This document shows positions 1 through 8,923 of a stretch of 36,789 nucleotides of DNA, one piece after another. A model generated the notes under the pieces. That model did no database searches, was not told the DNA's origin, and worked only from the letters and a program-made list of their open reading frames with translations. Positions within the stretch are counted from its first letter, which is position 1; every line of letters starts with the position of its first letter. The stretch covers positions 1 to 36,789 of the forward strand of contig JAUHXZ010000024.1 in NCBI GenBank assembly GCA_030426725.1. Reading direction: 5' to 3'. The DNA is from Actinomycetes bacterium (GTDB taxonomy: Bacteria; Actinomycetota; Actinomycetes; Propionibacteriales; Propionibacteriaceae). A program made the position numbers and the translations under genes.

Positions 1-1855
1 CCAGGGTGGCGGTCAGCAGCGCGACCACGTCCATGCCGTCGAACACATTGCCGTCGACGGCGGCCTCGCCGCCCTCGCCCAGCTCCTTGACCTGGCCGGC
101 GACGAGCACCTGCTCGGCCCCGGCCGCGCGGAGCGCCTCGGCGACGGCGACGCCCTGCCCGGCGTAGACCTTGGCGCTGGAGCACAGGACCGCGATCTTC
201 GATCCCGACTCGGTGAACTGCCGCACGAAGTCCTCGGGGGACGAGCCCTCGGCGAGGACCGTGTCGACCCCGCCGACGTGGAACAGGTTCGAGGTGAAGC
301 CCTCGCGCCCTCCGAAGTCGCGGCGGGCGCCGAGGCAGGCCAGCACGACCTTCGGCGCGTTGCCCGCGGCGCGGGCCTCGGCGGACCGGTCGCGGAGATC
401 CTCGAACACCTGGGAGTCGCGGACCATCGACAGCCCTGCCTGCTCGAGGGTGACCGGCCGGGCCTTGCGCTCGACCGGGGCCTCCTCGTGGTTCGGGAAC
501 ATCGACACGCCCGTGATCGGCAGCTTGCGCGTCGCGAGGCGGGTCGCGCGGGCGGCGTTCAGCTCGTCGAGCTGCGCCTTGACGGTGCCGTCGGCCAGAG
601 CCTTGGCGAAGCCCTCCGCGTCGAGGCCCTGGAAGAACGCCCAGGCCTTCTCCGACAGCTGCGCGGTCAGGGACTCCACGAACCAGGAGCCACCGGCCGG
701 GTCATTGACGCGGCCGACGTTCGACTCCTCGGCGAGCACCACCTGCGTGTTGCGGGCGATGCGGCGGGAGAAGTCGGTCGGGAGGCCGGCCACGGTGTCG
801 AACGGGAGCACGGTCTGGATCTCCGCGCCGCCGGCCGAGGCCGCGAAGCAGGAGATCGTTCCGCGCAGCATGTTGACGTAGGCGTCGTCGCGGGTCATCT
901 GGCGCGCGGAGGTCACCGCGTGCTGAACGGCGCCGCGCTTGGCCTCGGCGACGCCGAGCACCTCGCCGACCCGCGACCACAGGCCGCGCAGCGCGCGGAG
1001 CCGGGCGATGGTGGCGAACTGGTCGGTGGTGGCCGACACGCGGAACAGGATCGAGTCGAACGCCTCGTCGGCGGTCAGGCCGGCGTCCACCAGGGAGCGG
1101 ACGTACTCGACGCCGACGGCGATCGCGTAGCCGAGCTCGCTGATGTCGCCGGCGCCGGCGTTGTGGTACACGGTGGCGTCGACGACCACCGGGCGCACGT
1201 TCGGGTAGGGCTTGGCCAGCTCGACGGCCTCGGCCAGGACGCTGAGGTCCGCCTCGGTGCCGGCGACGGCCGCCAGGCCGATCGGGTCGACGCCGAGGTT
1301 GCCGCTCACGCTGTCGGGCGCCTTGCCGGAGGCCGCGAACACGTCGACCAGGGCGCGGGCCGCGTCGAGCTGCTGCGACGACGAGGTCAGGTAGACCGGC
1401 GCGAGGTCCAGCAGGACGTCGCTGAGCACCGTCGCGACGTCTGCCGCGGCGAGTGCGTCGGGGTCGACGCGCAGGTAGACGGCGGTGCCGCCACGCTCGA
1501 GGTCGGTGACGACGGCGCGGCGGGTGTCCGCGACATCGGGATCCTCGTGCAGCTGGGCGATGTGCCAGGCGTCCATGTCGCCGGTGCGCACCGTGGTGCC
1601 GCGAACGAAGGGCGCGACGCCCGGGAAGCCGAGCTCCTCGGGCGCGTCCTCCTTGGTGTACAGGGGCTTGATGACGAGCCCGTCGACGGTGGTGCTCGTG
1701 AGGCGCTTGTACGCGGCCTCGATTCCTAGTTCCTTGCCCTCGGGGCGCCTTCGGTTCAGAACCTTCAGGACCTCCTTCTCCCAGTCTGCCTGGGAGGGAG
1801 TGTCGAAGTCTGCGGCCAGGCTGATGTCGGCCGCACTGGTGGCTTGATCGCTCAT
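1..1855 (-). CDS. mutA: Methylmalonyl-CoA mutase small (beta) subunit, 3' end outside window
   Basis: Non-catalytic subunit of the adenosylcobalamin-dependent mutase heterodimer that interconverts succinyl-CoA and (R)-methylmalonyl-CoA in the propionate (Wood-Werkman) pathway. 618 codons are visible from ATG at 1855. The N-terminal WEKEVLKVLNRRRP stretch and the barrel motifs (RGTTVRTGDMDAW, VYHNAGAGD, RVNDPAGGSWFVE) closely follow the Propionibacterium protein as I remember it (638 aa), so only about 8 C-terminal residues should be missing. The C-terminal cobalamin-binding-like domain has LGARRDFGG where the catalytic subunit carries the cobalt-ligating DxHxxG, as expected for this subunit. 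A GGAG ribosome site lies just before the ATG, and a possible -10 (TAGTGT) lies at 1900-1895. The catalytic mutB gene would lie beyond the left edge. I see no cobalamin riboswitch in the 109-bp leader region. Confidence 0.95.
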   Translation of the reverse strand, partial: MSDQATSAADISLAADFDTPSQADWEKEVLKVLNRRRPEGKELGIEAAYKRLTSTTVDGLVIKPLYTKEDAPEELGFPGVAPFVRGTTVRTGDMDAWHIAQLHEDPDVADTRRAVVTDLERGGTAVYLRVDPDALAAADVATVLSDVLLDLAPVYLTSSSQQLDAARALVDVFAASGKAPDSVSGNLGVDPIGLAAVAGTEADLSVLAEAVELAKPYPNVRPVVVDATVYHNAGAGDISELGYAIAVGVEYVRSLVDAGLTADEAFDSILFRVSATTDQFATIARLRALRGLWSRVGEVLGVAEAKRGAVQHAVTSARQMTRDDAYVNMLRGTISCFAASAGGAEIQTVLPFDTVAGLPTDFSRRIARNTQVVLAEESNVGRVNDPAGGSWFVESLTAQLSEKAWAFFQGLDAEGFAKALADGTVKAQLDELNAARATRLATRKLPITGVSMFPNHEEAPVERKARPVTLEQAGLSMVRDSQVFEDLRDRSAEARAAGNAPKVVLACLGARRDFGGREGFTSNLFHVGGVDTVLAEGSSPEDFVRQFTESGSKIAVLCSSAKVYAGQGVAVAEALRAAGAEQVLVAGQVKELGEGGEAAVDGNVFDGMDVVALLTATL

Positions 1856-1964
1856 CGCTCTCCGTCTTTCTAGGGGTGTTGACCCACGGATTCCACACTA
1901 AACCAGCGCAGGGCCGGTCGCACCGGAGGGGCGGTGAAAGGTCGGACCGATTGAGGCGCTAGGC

Positions 1965-2852
1965 TCAGTGGCCGCGTTCGGCGCGGAGCGGAGCACGGTC
2001 GCCCCTCAGCGAGGCCACCATGTCCAGGGCCCTGCGGGTCGCCCGGACGTCGTGGGTGCGGAACACCGTGGCGCCGAGCCAGGCGGCGACGGCCGTGGCG
2101 GCCAGCGTCCCCTCGAGGCGGTCGTCGGCGGGCAGGTCGAGCGTCTCGCCCACGAAGTCCTTGCGGCTGATCGCCTGCAGTACGGGGAAGCCCAGTTCCA
2201 CGATCCTCGCCGTGGCGGCGACCAGGGCGAGCGAGTCATGGGTGGTCTTGCCGAAGTCCAGCGTCGGATCGACGAGCACGGCGGCCGGGTCGACCCCGGC
2301 GGCGACCGCGCGCCGGGCGCCCTCGGACAGCTGCCGGAGCACGTCGGCGACCACGACCTCGCCATCGCGCGGGGCGATGCCCGACGGGTCCGTCCGCGGC
2401 GGCAGCCCGTCGGTGTGGGAGACGACGTACCCGGCGCCCAGGCGGGCGGCGACGCCCACCAGGTCGGGATCGGCGCCGGCCCACGTGTCGTTGACCAGGT
2501 CGACGGTCCCGGCGCACGCGTCGGCCACCTCGGCCCGCCAGGTGTCCAGACTCAGCAGGACGTCGGGGAAGCGCTGCCGCAGCGCAGCCAGCAGCGGCCG
2601 GACCCGCGCGATCTCTGACGCGGGGTCCACCCAGTCCCCCTGCTGACCGGCGCGCACTCCGCCGACGTCGATGAGGTCGACGCCCTCATCGATCATCTCG
2701 GCCGCCCGGGTCAGGGCGGCCTCGTCGTCGGCGAACCTGGCCTTCGCGTAGAACGAGTCCGAAGTGCGGTTGATGATCCCCATGACGGCGGGGCGGGCGG
2801 CATCGAAACGTCGGCCCCGGAGGACGAGGGGGGCCGGCTGGGGGAGCGTCAC
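1965..2852 (-). CDS. folP2: Dihydropteroate synthase homologue, FolP2 type
   Basis: A 295-aa TIM-barrel protein of the pterin-binding (DHPS) family. It matches the mycobacterial FolP2 subgroup rather than true FolP1: the signature after the first strand is GIINRTSDSFY instead of the usual NxTPDSF(S/D)DGG, and it has IDVGGVRAG, VNDTWAG and the C-terminal FRTHDVRATRRAL. DHPS joins p-aminobenzoate to dihydropterin pyrophosphate. From the mycobacterial literature the FolP2 paralogue does not replace folate DHPS, so the true substrate is open. GTG start at 2852; a -10 TAGACT lies exactly 6 nt upstream (2864-2859) with no Shine-Dalgarno, which suggests a leaderless transcript. It is divergent from the oxidoreductase at 2903 and codirectional with mutA. 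Confidence 0.88.
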   Translation of the reverse strand: MTLPQPAPLVLRGRRFDAARPAVMGIINRTSDSFYAKARFADDEAALTRAAEMIDEGVDLIDVGGVRAGQQGDWVDPASEIARVRPLLAALRQRFPDVLLSLDTWRAEVADACAGTVDLVNDTWAGADPDLVGVAARLGAGYVVSHTDGLPPRTDPSGIAPRDGEVVVADVLRQLSEGARRAVAAGVDPAAVLVDPTLDFGKTTHDSLALVAATARIVELGFPVLQAISRKDFVGETLDLPADDRLEGTLAATAVAAWLGATVFRTHDVRATRRALDMVASLRGDRAPLRAERGH

Positions 2853-2902
2853 GTGGCCAGTCTAGGTGCGGTGCCCCTTTCGCCAGGTGCAAGGATGGGG
2901 CC

Positions 2903-4045
2903 GTGAGCAGACCCGCGCGCGTGACCCTGGTCGGGGTGAACGGCCACGGTCGGAAGCACCTCGCCGCGATCGTCGCGGCGGAGGCCGCCGGTCGGGCGCA
3001 GTTCGTCGCGGCGGTCGACCCCCAGCCCGCCGGGTTCCTCGCGGTGCCCACCTACGCCAGGCTCGAGGACGCGCTCGCCGAGCAGGAGTCCGACGTGGTC
3101 GTCATCGTCGCGCCCATCGGGGAGCACACCGAGCTCGGCACCACTGCCCTCGAGGCGGGGGCCGATCTGCTGCTGGAGAAGCCTCCCACCGCATCCCTGG
3201 CGGACTTCCGGGCCCTCGAGGCCCTCGCGCGGCGTCGGGGCCGCGCGGTGCAGGTCGGTTTCCAGGCTCTCGGCTCCGGCGGCGTCGACGTGCTCCGCAG
3301 CGCCCTCCGCGAGGGCGTCGTGGGCGACGACCCGAGGGTCGTCGCCTGGGGGGAATGGCGACGCACGGACGGCTACTTCGCGCGCAATGCCTGGGCGGGG
3401 CGCCGGGTGCTCGACGGCCGCAGGGTCGCCGACGGCGTCGTGACCAACGTGCTCGCGCACACCGTCTCCACGGCCCTGGCGGTCACGGGCACTACCAGGG
3501 AGGACCAGGTCGCGTGGGTCGAGACCGAGCTGTACCGCGCGCACGACATCACCACCGACGACACGGCCTGGGTGGAGGTCGCAACGGCCTCAGGTGTCCC
3601 CGTGCGGGCCGCCGTGACCCTCTGCGGCAGCGGGCAGGCGGAGGAACCCCCGTGGGTGGCGCTCGTCGGTTCCCGCGGTCGGGTCGTGTTCCGGTACACC
3701 CTGGATGAGCTGGTCTGGGAGATCGACGGCGACTCGACGGCGCAGCGCGTGTTCCGGTCGGGGCTGCTGGACAATCTCCTCCAGCACCGGGAGCGGGGCG
3801 TCCCGCTGGTCGCACCATTGTCGGACGCGGGTGCGTTCATGTGCGTCCTGGAGGCAGTCCAGGCGTCTCCGCCGCCGACGCGGGTCTCCGACGACCAACT
3901 CGTCTGGCGGGGCATCGGTGCGTCCCGAACGCCGGAGATCGTCGGGATCGCGGACGCTCTGAGGGAGTCCCTGGCCGCGGGCAGGTCCTTCTCGGGCATC
4001 GGAGTTCCCTGGGCGACGGCGAGGCCCGTCAAGTGGGTCCGATAA
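2903..4045 (+). CDS. Gfo/Idh/MocA family oxidoreductase (first copy)
   Basis: A 380-aa NAD(P)-dependent sugar or polyol dehydrogenase-like protein. The N-terminal Rossmann motif is LVGVNGHGRKH (residues 9-19), slightly degenerate from GxGxxG, and the active-site lysine motif is LEKPP (91-95). The C-terminal domain contains the oxidoreductase sheet (YFARNAWAGRR, ADGVVTNVLAHT). GTG start at 2903, with AAGGA 7 nt upstream. The gene ends 115 bp before the importer operon and just before its LacI-operator promoter, so it probably has its own promoter; its position still suggests it acts on the same sugar. Substrate unknown. It is only distantly similar to the second Gfo/Idh/MocA protein at 9910, so the two are not a recent duplication. 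Confidence 0.85.
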   Translation: MSRPARVTLVGVNGHGRKHLAAIVAAEAAGRAQFVAAVDPQPAGFLAVPTYARLEDALAEQESDVVVIVAPIGEHTELGTTALEAGADLLLEKPPTASLADFRALEALARRRGRAVQVGFQALGSGGVDVLRSALREGVVGDDPRVVAWGEWRRTDGYFARNAWAGRRVLDGRRVADGVVTNVLAHTVSTALAVTGTTREDQVAWVETELYRAHDITTDDTAWVEVATASGVPVRAAVTLCGSGQAEEPPWVALVGSRGRVVFRYTLDELVWEIDGDSTAQRVFRSGLLDNLLQHRERGVPLVAPLSDAGAFMCVLEAVQASPPPTRVSDDQLVWRGIGASRTPEIVGIADALRESLAAGRSFSGIGVPWATARPVKWVR

Positions 4046-4074
4046 CAAAGTGATCACAATGTGTGTACAAACGC

Positions 4075-4103
4075 ATGACATTCGGGAAAGCGCTTGCTAC
4101 GCT
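4075..4103 (+). promoter_or_regulatory. Promoter of the sugar importer operon
   Basis: A -35 ATGACA (4075-4080, 5/6 to TTGACA), a 17-bp spacer and a -10 TACGCT (4098-4103, TANNNT form). The LacI-type operator fills the spacer, so bound repressor would block polymerase. The predicted leader before the GTG at 4176 is about 65 nt. Confidence 0.6.
4084..4098. promoter_or_regulatory. LacI-family operator 1
   Basis: GGGAAAGCGCTTGCT, centred on the palindrome AAGCGCTT (4088-4095), with 10 of 12 bases symmetric in GAAAGCGCTTGC. A central CG with AAGCGCTT is typical of LacI/GalR operators. The same core recurs at 9827-9838, and a LacI regulator is encoded in this cluster (13148-14179). Confidence 0.75.
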
Positions 4104-4175
4104 GACGGCACCTGATCGACGTAGGAGTCGAGGGTCGCTGCCAAAGACGGCGTGTGAACTTTGGAAGGAGTTCCA

Positions 4176-5444
4176 GTGCTTACGAAGCGCTTCACCATCG
4201 GCGTCGCCATGACGCTGCTTCTGCCCCTGGCCGCCTGCGCGGGCGGCTCCGAAACGACCGACGGCGGCTCCGAGGCCCCCAGCGGCGAACCGTTGCAGTT
4301 CTACCTCTCCGGTGACACCTCCCAGGGCGGCGGTTACGCCAAGCTCGCCGAGGAGTACATGGAGGAGACCGGCGTCGAGGTCGAGGTCGTCGACATCGCC
4401 TATGACGACCTGCCTGTCAAGATCAAGAACGCCGCGCTCGCCAACGACCTGCCGGCGCTCGCCCGGATGCCATCAGTCGACCCGACCTGGATGGATCAGC
4501 TCGCCGACCTCTCCGAGATCGGTGAGGCCAACGACGTGATGATGGACCTGGCCAAGGTGACCGAGGACGGCGAGGCGCTCTCGCTGCCGAGCGATCTGAC
4601 CGCCGTGGGTCTCTACCTCAACAAGACGCTGTGGGACGAGGCGGGCGAGACCTGGCCCGAGTCCGGCGACGACGTGTGGACCTGGGACGAGTACGTTGCG
4701 GCGACCGAGCGGGTCCAGGAGGCGACCGGCGCCAAGTACGGCATGGTCATGGACCGGTCCTCGCACCGTCTGAAGTCCTTCCTGTTCCAGTTCGGCTCCG
4801 AGCTGTGGCTGCCCAACGACGAGGGCGTCTACGAGACCAACGACGCCACGCAGCCCGCGATCGAGTACTTCAAGTCCCTCAACGACGACTCGTTCATGCC
4901 CCGTTCCGTCTGGCTGAGCGCCGACGATCCGGCCGCTCTCTTCAAGTCGGGACAGGTCGCGTCCTACTACTCCGGCTCGTGGCAGATCGCCTCGTTCGCG
5001 GCGGAGATCTCCGACTTCGAGTGGGTCTCGGTGCGCATGCCCGCCCAGCCCGTCCGCGCCACCATGTTCGGCAACGCGGCTGACATCGTCGTCTTCGCCG
5101 AGACCGGTCAGACCCAGGAGGCCCTGGACTTCGTCAACTGGCTCTACACCCCCGAGAACTACACCCGCCTGATGGAGTACTCGTCGATGCTTCCGGCCGC
5201 GTCCGGCATCGAGCCCACCTACTCCGGCAACCAGGACTCCTTCGAGATCTACAACGAGGAGATCGCCGTCTCGCCTGACGCGGTCGGCATCGCCCTGGCC
5301 AACGACATCAAGAACGCCGTCGAGGGCAAGACCACCGAGGGCGACCCCATCCGCGACGAGACGGTCAAGTACCTGAACGACGAGATCACCATCGACGAGA
5401 CGATGGCCAACATCTCCGCTCAGATGACCGACGCCCTGAGCTAA
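4176..5444 (+). CDS. ABC transporter sugar-binding lipoprotein (family 1)
   Basis: A 422-aa extracellular solute-binding protein for the carbohydrate importer encoded just downstream. The signal peptide starts MLTKRF and ends in the lipobox LAAC with Cys21 as the lipidated residue, followed by a Gly/Ser/Thr-rich acidic linker. The mature part has the usual CUT1 features (NKTLWDEAGE, TWDEYVAATERV, FKSGQVASYYSGSWQ, EALDFVNWLYTPEN). GTG at 4176 is chosen because AAGGAG (4165-4170) sits 5 nt upstream; an in-frame TTG at 4161 would place the start inside the ribosome site. The ligand cannot be read from sequence. It is the first gene of the LacI-controlled operon. Confidence 0.93.
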   Translation: MLTKRFTIGVAMTLLLPLAACAGGSETTDGGSEAPSGEPLQFYLSGDTSQGGGYAKLAEEYMEETGVEVEVVDIAYDDLPVKIKNAALANDLPALARMPSVDPTWMDQLADLSEIGEANDVMMDLAKVTEDGEALSLPSDLTAVGLYLNKTLWDEAGETWPESGDDVWTWDEYVAATERVQEATGAKYGMVMDRSSHRLKSFLFQFGSELWLPNDEGVYETNDATQPAIEYFKSLNDDSFMPRSVWLSADDPAALFKSGQVASYYSGSWQIASFAAEISDFEWVSVRMPAQPVRATMFGNAADIVVFAETGQTQEALDFVNWLYTPENYTRLMEYSSMLPAASGIEPTYSGNQDSFEIYNEEIAVSPDAVGIALANDIKNAVEGKTTEGDPIRDETVKYLNDEITIDETMANISAQMTDALS

Positions 5445-5466
5445 TCGGCCGAGGAGGTCAGCGCCC

Positions 5467-6369
5467 ATGAGCACGCACGTGGAAAGCCGGAAGCGGCGGG
5501 GTACACACATCCCGCAGCTGGCGCCCTTGTCCTTCACCGTCATCACGATGGTCCTGTTCGTCCTGTTCTTCGTCATGCCCGGCGGTCTGGGTCTGTACTA
5601 CGCCTTCACCGACTACAACGGTGTCGGCTCCCCCGACTGGATCGGGCTGGAGAACTTCGCGAACCTCTTCCAGGACGAGGACTTCTACAGTGCGCTGCTC
5701 AGGACGCTGACCTACACGGCGCTCACCGTGCCGCTGGGCTTCGCCGTCTCCCTTCTGTCCGCGTGGCTGCTCACGCACCCGCGGACGAAGGGGGTCGGCC
5801 CCGCCCGTGTCATCTTCTTCCTGCCGTGGCTGGTCTCCCCGATCGTCGCCGGCGTCATCTGGCGCTGGCTGTTCGGTGAGAGCTTCGGCCTCGTCAACTA
5901 CCTGCTGAGCCTCGTCGGCCTTGCGCCGGTCTCCTGGCAGTCCAACGCCAACCTCTCTCTTGCCGTGGTCATCATGGCCGGCATCTGGGGCGGCATGGCC
6001 TTCAGCATGCTGCTGTTCATCGCGGCGCTGAAGAACATCCCACAGTCCTACTACGAGGCCGCCAGCATCGACGGCGCCTCGACCTGGCAGCAGTTCTGGC
6101 GGATCACCCTCCCCCTGCTGCGCCCGACCTCGTTCATGGTCGTCCTCCTCAGCACGATCGCCGCCATGAAGGAGTTCGCCCTCATCATCTCGATCAACGG
6201 CGGCGGGCCCGGCACCGAGAACTACCTGATGGTGCAGTACATCTACTCGACGGGCTTCGAGCGGGCCAGGATCGGCTACGCATCCGCGGCCTCGATGGTC
6301 CTGATGGTCCTGCTGCTCATCATCGCCGGAATCCAGATGCGCTTCGACAAGGGAGCTGAGTACGAATGA
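5467..6369 (+). CDS. Carbohydrate ABC transporter permease, MalF/UgpA type
   Basis: A 300-aa inner-membrane permease of the CUT1 family with about six hydrophobic segments. The EAA loop that docks to the ATPase is at residues 197-217 (EAASIDGASTWQQFWRITLP). It forms a heterodimer with the next gene product. It starts 22 bp after the binding-protein gene with a GAGGAGG ribosome site, and its end overlaps the next start in an ATGA tetranucleotide, indicating coupled translation. Confidence 0.93.
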   Translation: MSTHVESRKRRGTHIPQLAPLSFTVITMVLFVLFFVMPGGLGLYYAFTDYNGVGSPDWIGLENFANLFQDEDFYSALLRTLTYTALTVPLGFAVSLLSAWLLTHPRTKGVGPARVIFFLPWLVSPIVAGVIWRWLFGESFGLVNYLLSLVGLAPVSWQSNANLSLAVVIMAGIWGGMAFSMLLFIAALKNIPQSYYEAASIDGASTWQQFWRITLPLLRPTSFMVVLLSTIAAMKEFALIISINGGGPGTENYLMVQYIYSTGFERARIGYASAASMVLMVLLLIIAGIQMRFDKGAEYE

Positions 6370-7253
6370 GTACCGACACGACCACCCGTCCGAGTGCCGA
6401 CACCACCCCTCGTCGCCGGAGCAGTTCGGAACCGCGGCGATGGGGCCCGGTCGTCTTCCAGACTGCCGCGCTGTGGATCATGGCCTTCGCGTTCATCGTG
6501 CCCCTGGCCTGGTTCATCCTCAGCTCGTTCAAGCCGGCGGGTGAGCTCTTCCGCTACCCGCTGACGCTCTTCCCGGAGAACTGGTCCGTCGAGGGCTACA
6601 CCACCGCGTGGTCGCGCTACGACTTCGCGCTCTACTTCCGTAACACCGCGGTCGTCGCCATCGTGACGACGGTCCTCACCGTCATCGTGAGCGCCATGAC
6701 CGGCTTCGCGTTCGCGAAGTACAAGAACAAGTGGCTGAAGGTCTTCTTCATCTGCATCCTGGCGACGACGATGCTGCCCACCGAGGTCATCATGCCGTCG
6801 ACGTTCATCGTCATCCGCGACCTCGGCCTGTACAACCGCATCGCCGGTGTCATCGTCCCGTCGATCATCACCGCCACCGGCATCTTCATGTTCCGTCAGT
6901 ACTACCGGAGCGTCCCGGACGAGCTGCTGGAAGCCGCCCGCATCGACGGCGCCAGCGAGATGCGCATCTTCTGGTCGATGATGCTGCCGCTCGCCAAGCC
7001 GATCGCGTTCACCCTGGCGATCTTCTCGTTCCACTGGCGTTGGAACGACTTCATCTGGCCTCTGCTGGTGCTGAACGATCCGAACCTCTACACGCTGCAG
7101 GTGGCTCTGCGATCCATCGTCGGAGCGGAGAACATCGACTGGTCCGTGCTGCTCTCGGCTTCGGTCATCTCCATCATCCCGATGGCGTTCGTCTTCATCC
7201 TGTTCCAGCGCTACATCCTCAACGCCGACCTCAACAGCGGCCTCAAGGGATGA
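6366..7253 (+). CDS. Carbohydrate ABC transporter permease, MalG/UgpE type
   Basis: A 295-aa second permease. After a Thr/Arg-rich N-terminus of about 27 residues come six hydrophobic segments, with the EAA loop at about 186-212 (LLEAARIDGASEMRIFWSMM). It overlaps by 4 nt with the permease upstream and with the heparinase-like gene downstream (ATGA at 7250). No ATP-binding subunit is encoded in the window; many actinobacterial CUT1 importers share a MsiK/UgpC-type ATPase encoded elsewhere, and that is the likely arrangement here. Confidence 0.93.
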   Translation: MSTDTTTRPSADTTPRRRSSSEPRRWGPVVFQTAALWIMAFAFIVPLAWFILSSFKPAGELFRYPLTLFPENWSVEGYTTAWSRYDFALYFRNTAVVAIVTTVLTVIVSAMTGFAFAKYKNKWLKVFFICILATTMLPTEVIMPSTFIVIRDLGLYNRIAGVIVPSIITATGIFMFRQYYRSVPDELLEAARIDGASEMRIFWSMMLPLAKPIAFTLAIFSFHWRWNDFIWPLLVLNDPNLYTLQVALRSIVGAENIDWSVLLSASVISIIPMAFVFILFQRYILNADLNSGLKG

Positions 7254-8923
7254 GCGTGACGATGCGGGAGCGCCTGGTCGCCGACCTGCCGGGAGTGTGG
7301 GCCGGACCGGACGTCGTCCTGGCCCCCCACATCCCGCATCGGACGATGCAGCACCTCGCCGAGGCGGCCTCCTACTGGCTGCTGCTGGCCGGGGCCGAGG
7401 CGGAGGGCGCCGACCACGCGCGGCGCCGGATCATCGAGGCACTGACCGCGCTGGCGGAGCAGCAGGACGACGCGACCGGGCTCTTCGTGGTCGGCGACAA
7501 CGTGCTCTCCCCGCCGGACAGCAGCTTCACGATCAACGGCCTCGGGCGGCTCGCTCTGGTGCTGCGGGCCGCAGACGCGACAGGGCCGTACTGGGACGAC
7601 GTGGGCGCACGCATCCGCGGGATCCTCGCGGCCGTCGCGGGTGCGCTGCGCGCCGGCGGGGTCCACACCCCCAACCATCGCTGGGAGATCGCATCGGCGC
7701 TCACCCGCTCGTGGGCGGTGCTCGGCGACGACACCCTGCGGGATCGCGCCGAGCAGTGGCTCGCCGAGGGGCTCGACGTCCAGGCCGACGGACTCTACTC
7801 CGAGCGCAGCCCCAACTACGCCGTCCACGTCAGCAACCCGTCGCTCACCGTGATGGCCCAGCTCCTTGCTCGGCCCGGCTTCCTCGAGATCGTGCACCGC
7901 AACCTGCACGTCCACAGCATCCTCACCGGCGCCGACGGCAACGTCTGCACTCTGCAGTCGAGGCGGCAGGACCAGGGCCACGACTTTCCCCTCGCGGCCT
8001 TCGAGCCCGGCTACCGGGTCGCGGCCCACGCCTTCGGCTGCGCCGAGTGCCTGGCGATGGCCGAACGCGGCGCCGCGCTCGGCGGTGGAGACCCGGTCGA
8101 ACTGGCCGCCGACCTTCTCTCCGGGCACATCGACGACCAGCCGGCCGGCTCGGCCCCGCCTATCCCGGGCGGCTGGACCGACCTCGACGCCAGCGAACTC
8201 GCCGTCCATCGCGCCGGCGACGGGATGCTGGTCGTGCGCGCCGCGTCGGACGTCGCCGCGGTGGGTCGCGTGTGCTCGGGCACCAACCACGAGCCGTCGA
8301 TGGTCGCCTACGCCGCCGGGGCCCTGCGGGTCGCGGGTGCTCGGCTGTCGCGACGGTTCTTCGGTCTCGGGCCGTTCCGCGCGTCGTCCATCGAGCGTGA
8401 CGGCGACACCGTCACGCTGAGGGAGACGGCCACCGCCGGCTACTACCAGCCGCTTCCTCCGGACCGGCACAGTGCGAACGGCGTCTACCCCCTCGAGTTC
8501 GAGGGACGTTTCGCCGCGCGAATGGCGTTCTCGGAGAGATCCTCGAACGACCTGTCCCTGGACACGCGGATCGACGTCACGCGTCTCGCTGACGGGCTGC
8601 GGATGTCGATCGCGACATCGGGGCCGGCCGTCCCGCTGTGTCTCGAACTCGCCCTGGGCGCCGCCCCGGTCGCGGTCGACGGGGCCGTCGAGATCGTCGA
8701 ACCCGGCCTGTGGGAGGTCCGTGGCGACGCGTTCCTCACCGTGGCGGACGAACAGTGGGTCCTCGAGCCCAGCGTCGCGGACCTCGTCGGCGACGGGTTC
8801 TACGAGCCCGGCGAGGAGGTCCGGTACATGGCCGGCAGCGATGCGTCCGCCGGCCCCCGGATCCGCCTTGCCTGGCGCTCCGGACAGGCGCTCGACGTGC
8901 GACTCCGCCGGTTGGATGCCTGA
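7250..8923 (+). CDS. Heparinase II/III-like alpha/alpha-toroid protein (putative polysaccharide lyase or hydrolase)
   Basis: A 557-aa protein in two parts: an alpha-helical N-terminal half (about 1-290) like the alpha/alpha toroid of heparinase II/III and alginate-lyase families, and a beta-rich C-terminal half (about 300-557). Conserved-looking motifs are HTPNHRWEIASAL (139-151), DGLYSERSPNY (180-190) and LQSRRQDQGHD (235-245); the N/H, Y and R residues there could be catalytic. There is no signal peptide, so it probably acts in the cytoplasm on imported oligosaccharides. The ATG at 7250 overlaps the permease stop. The family call rests on fold pattern and remembered similar proteins in sugar operons; a glycoside hydrolase activity is equally possible. 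Confidence 0.6.
   Translation: MSVTMRERLVADLPGVWAGPDVVLAPHIPHRTMQHLAEAASYWLLLAGAEAEGADHARRRIIEALTALAEQQDDATGLFVVGDNVLSPPDSSFTINGLGRLALVLRAADATGPYWDDVGARIRGILAAVAGALRAGGVHTPNHRWEIASALTRSWAVLGDDTLRDRAEQWLAEGLDVQADGLYSERSPNYAVHVSNPSLTVMAQLLARPGFLEIVHRNLHVHSILTGADGNVCTLQSRRQDQGHDFPLAAFEPGYRVAAHAFGCAECLAMAERGAALGGGDPVELAADLLSGHIDDQPAGSAPPIPGGWTDLDASELAVHRAGDGMLVVRAASDVAAVGRVCSGTNHEPSMVAYAAGALRVAGARLSRRFFGLGPFRASSIERDGDTVTLRETATAGYYQPLPPDRHSANGVYPLEFEGRFAARMAFSERSSNDLSLDTRIDVTRLADGLRMSIATSGPAVPLCLELALGAAPVAVDGAVEIVEPGLWEVRGDAFLTVADEQWVLEPSVADLVGDGFYEPGEEVRYMAGSDASAGPRIRLAWRSGQALDVRLRRLDA

Noticed and set aside
1856..1964. A cobalamin riboswitch before mutA
   Set aside because: The 109-bp region is too short and I cannot find a B12-box-like sequence; it is read simply as a promoter and leader.
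4161..4178. A TTG start for the sugar-binding lipoprotein at 4161
   Set aside because: It would put the initiation codon inside the AAGGAG ribosome site; GTG at 4176 has ideal spacing and gives a normal signal peptide.
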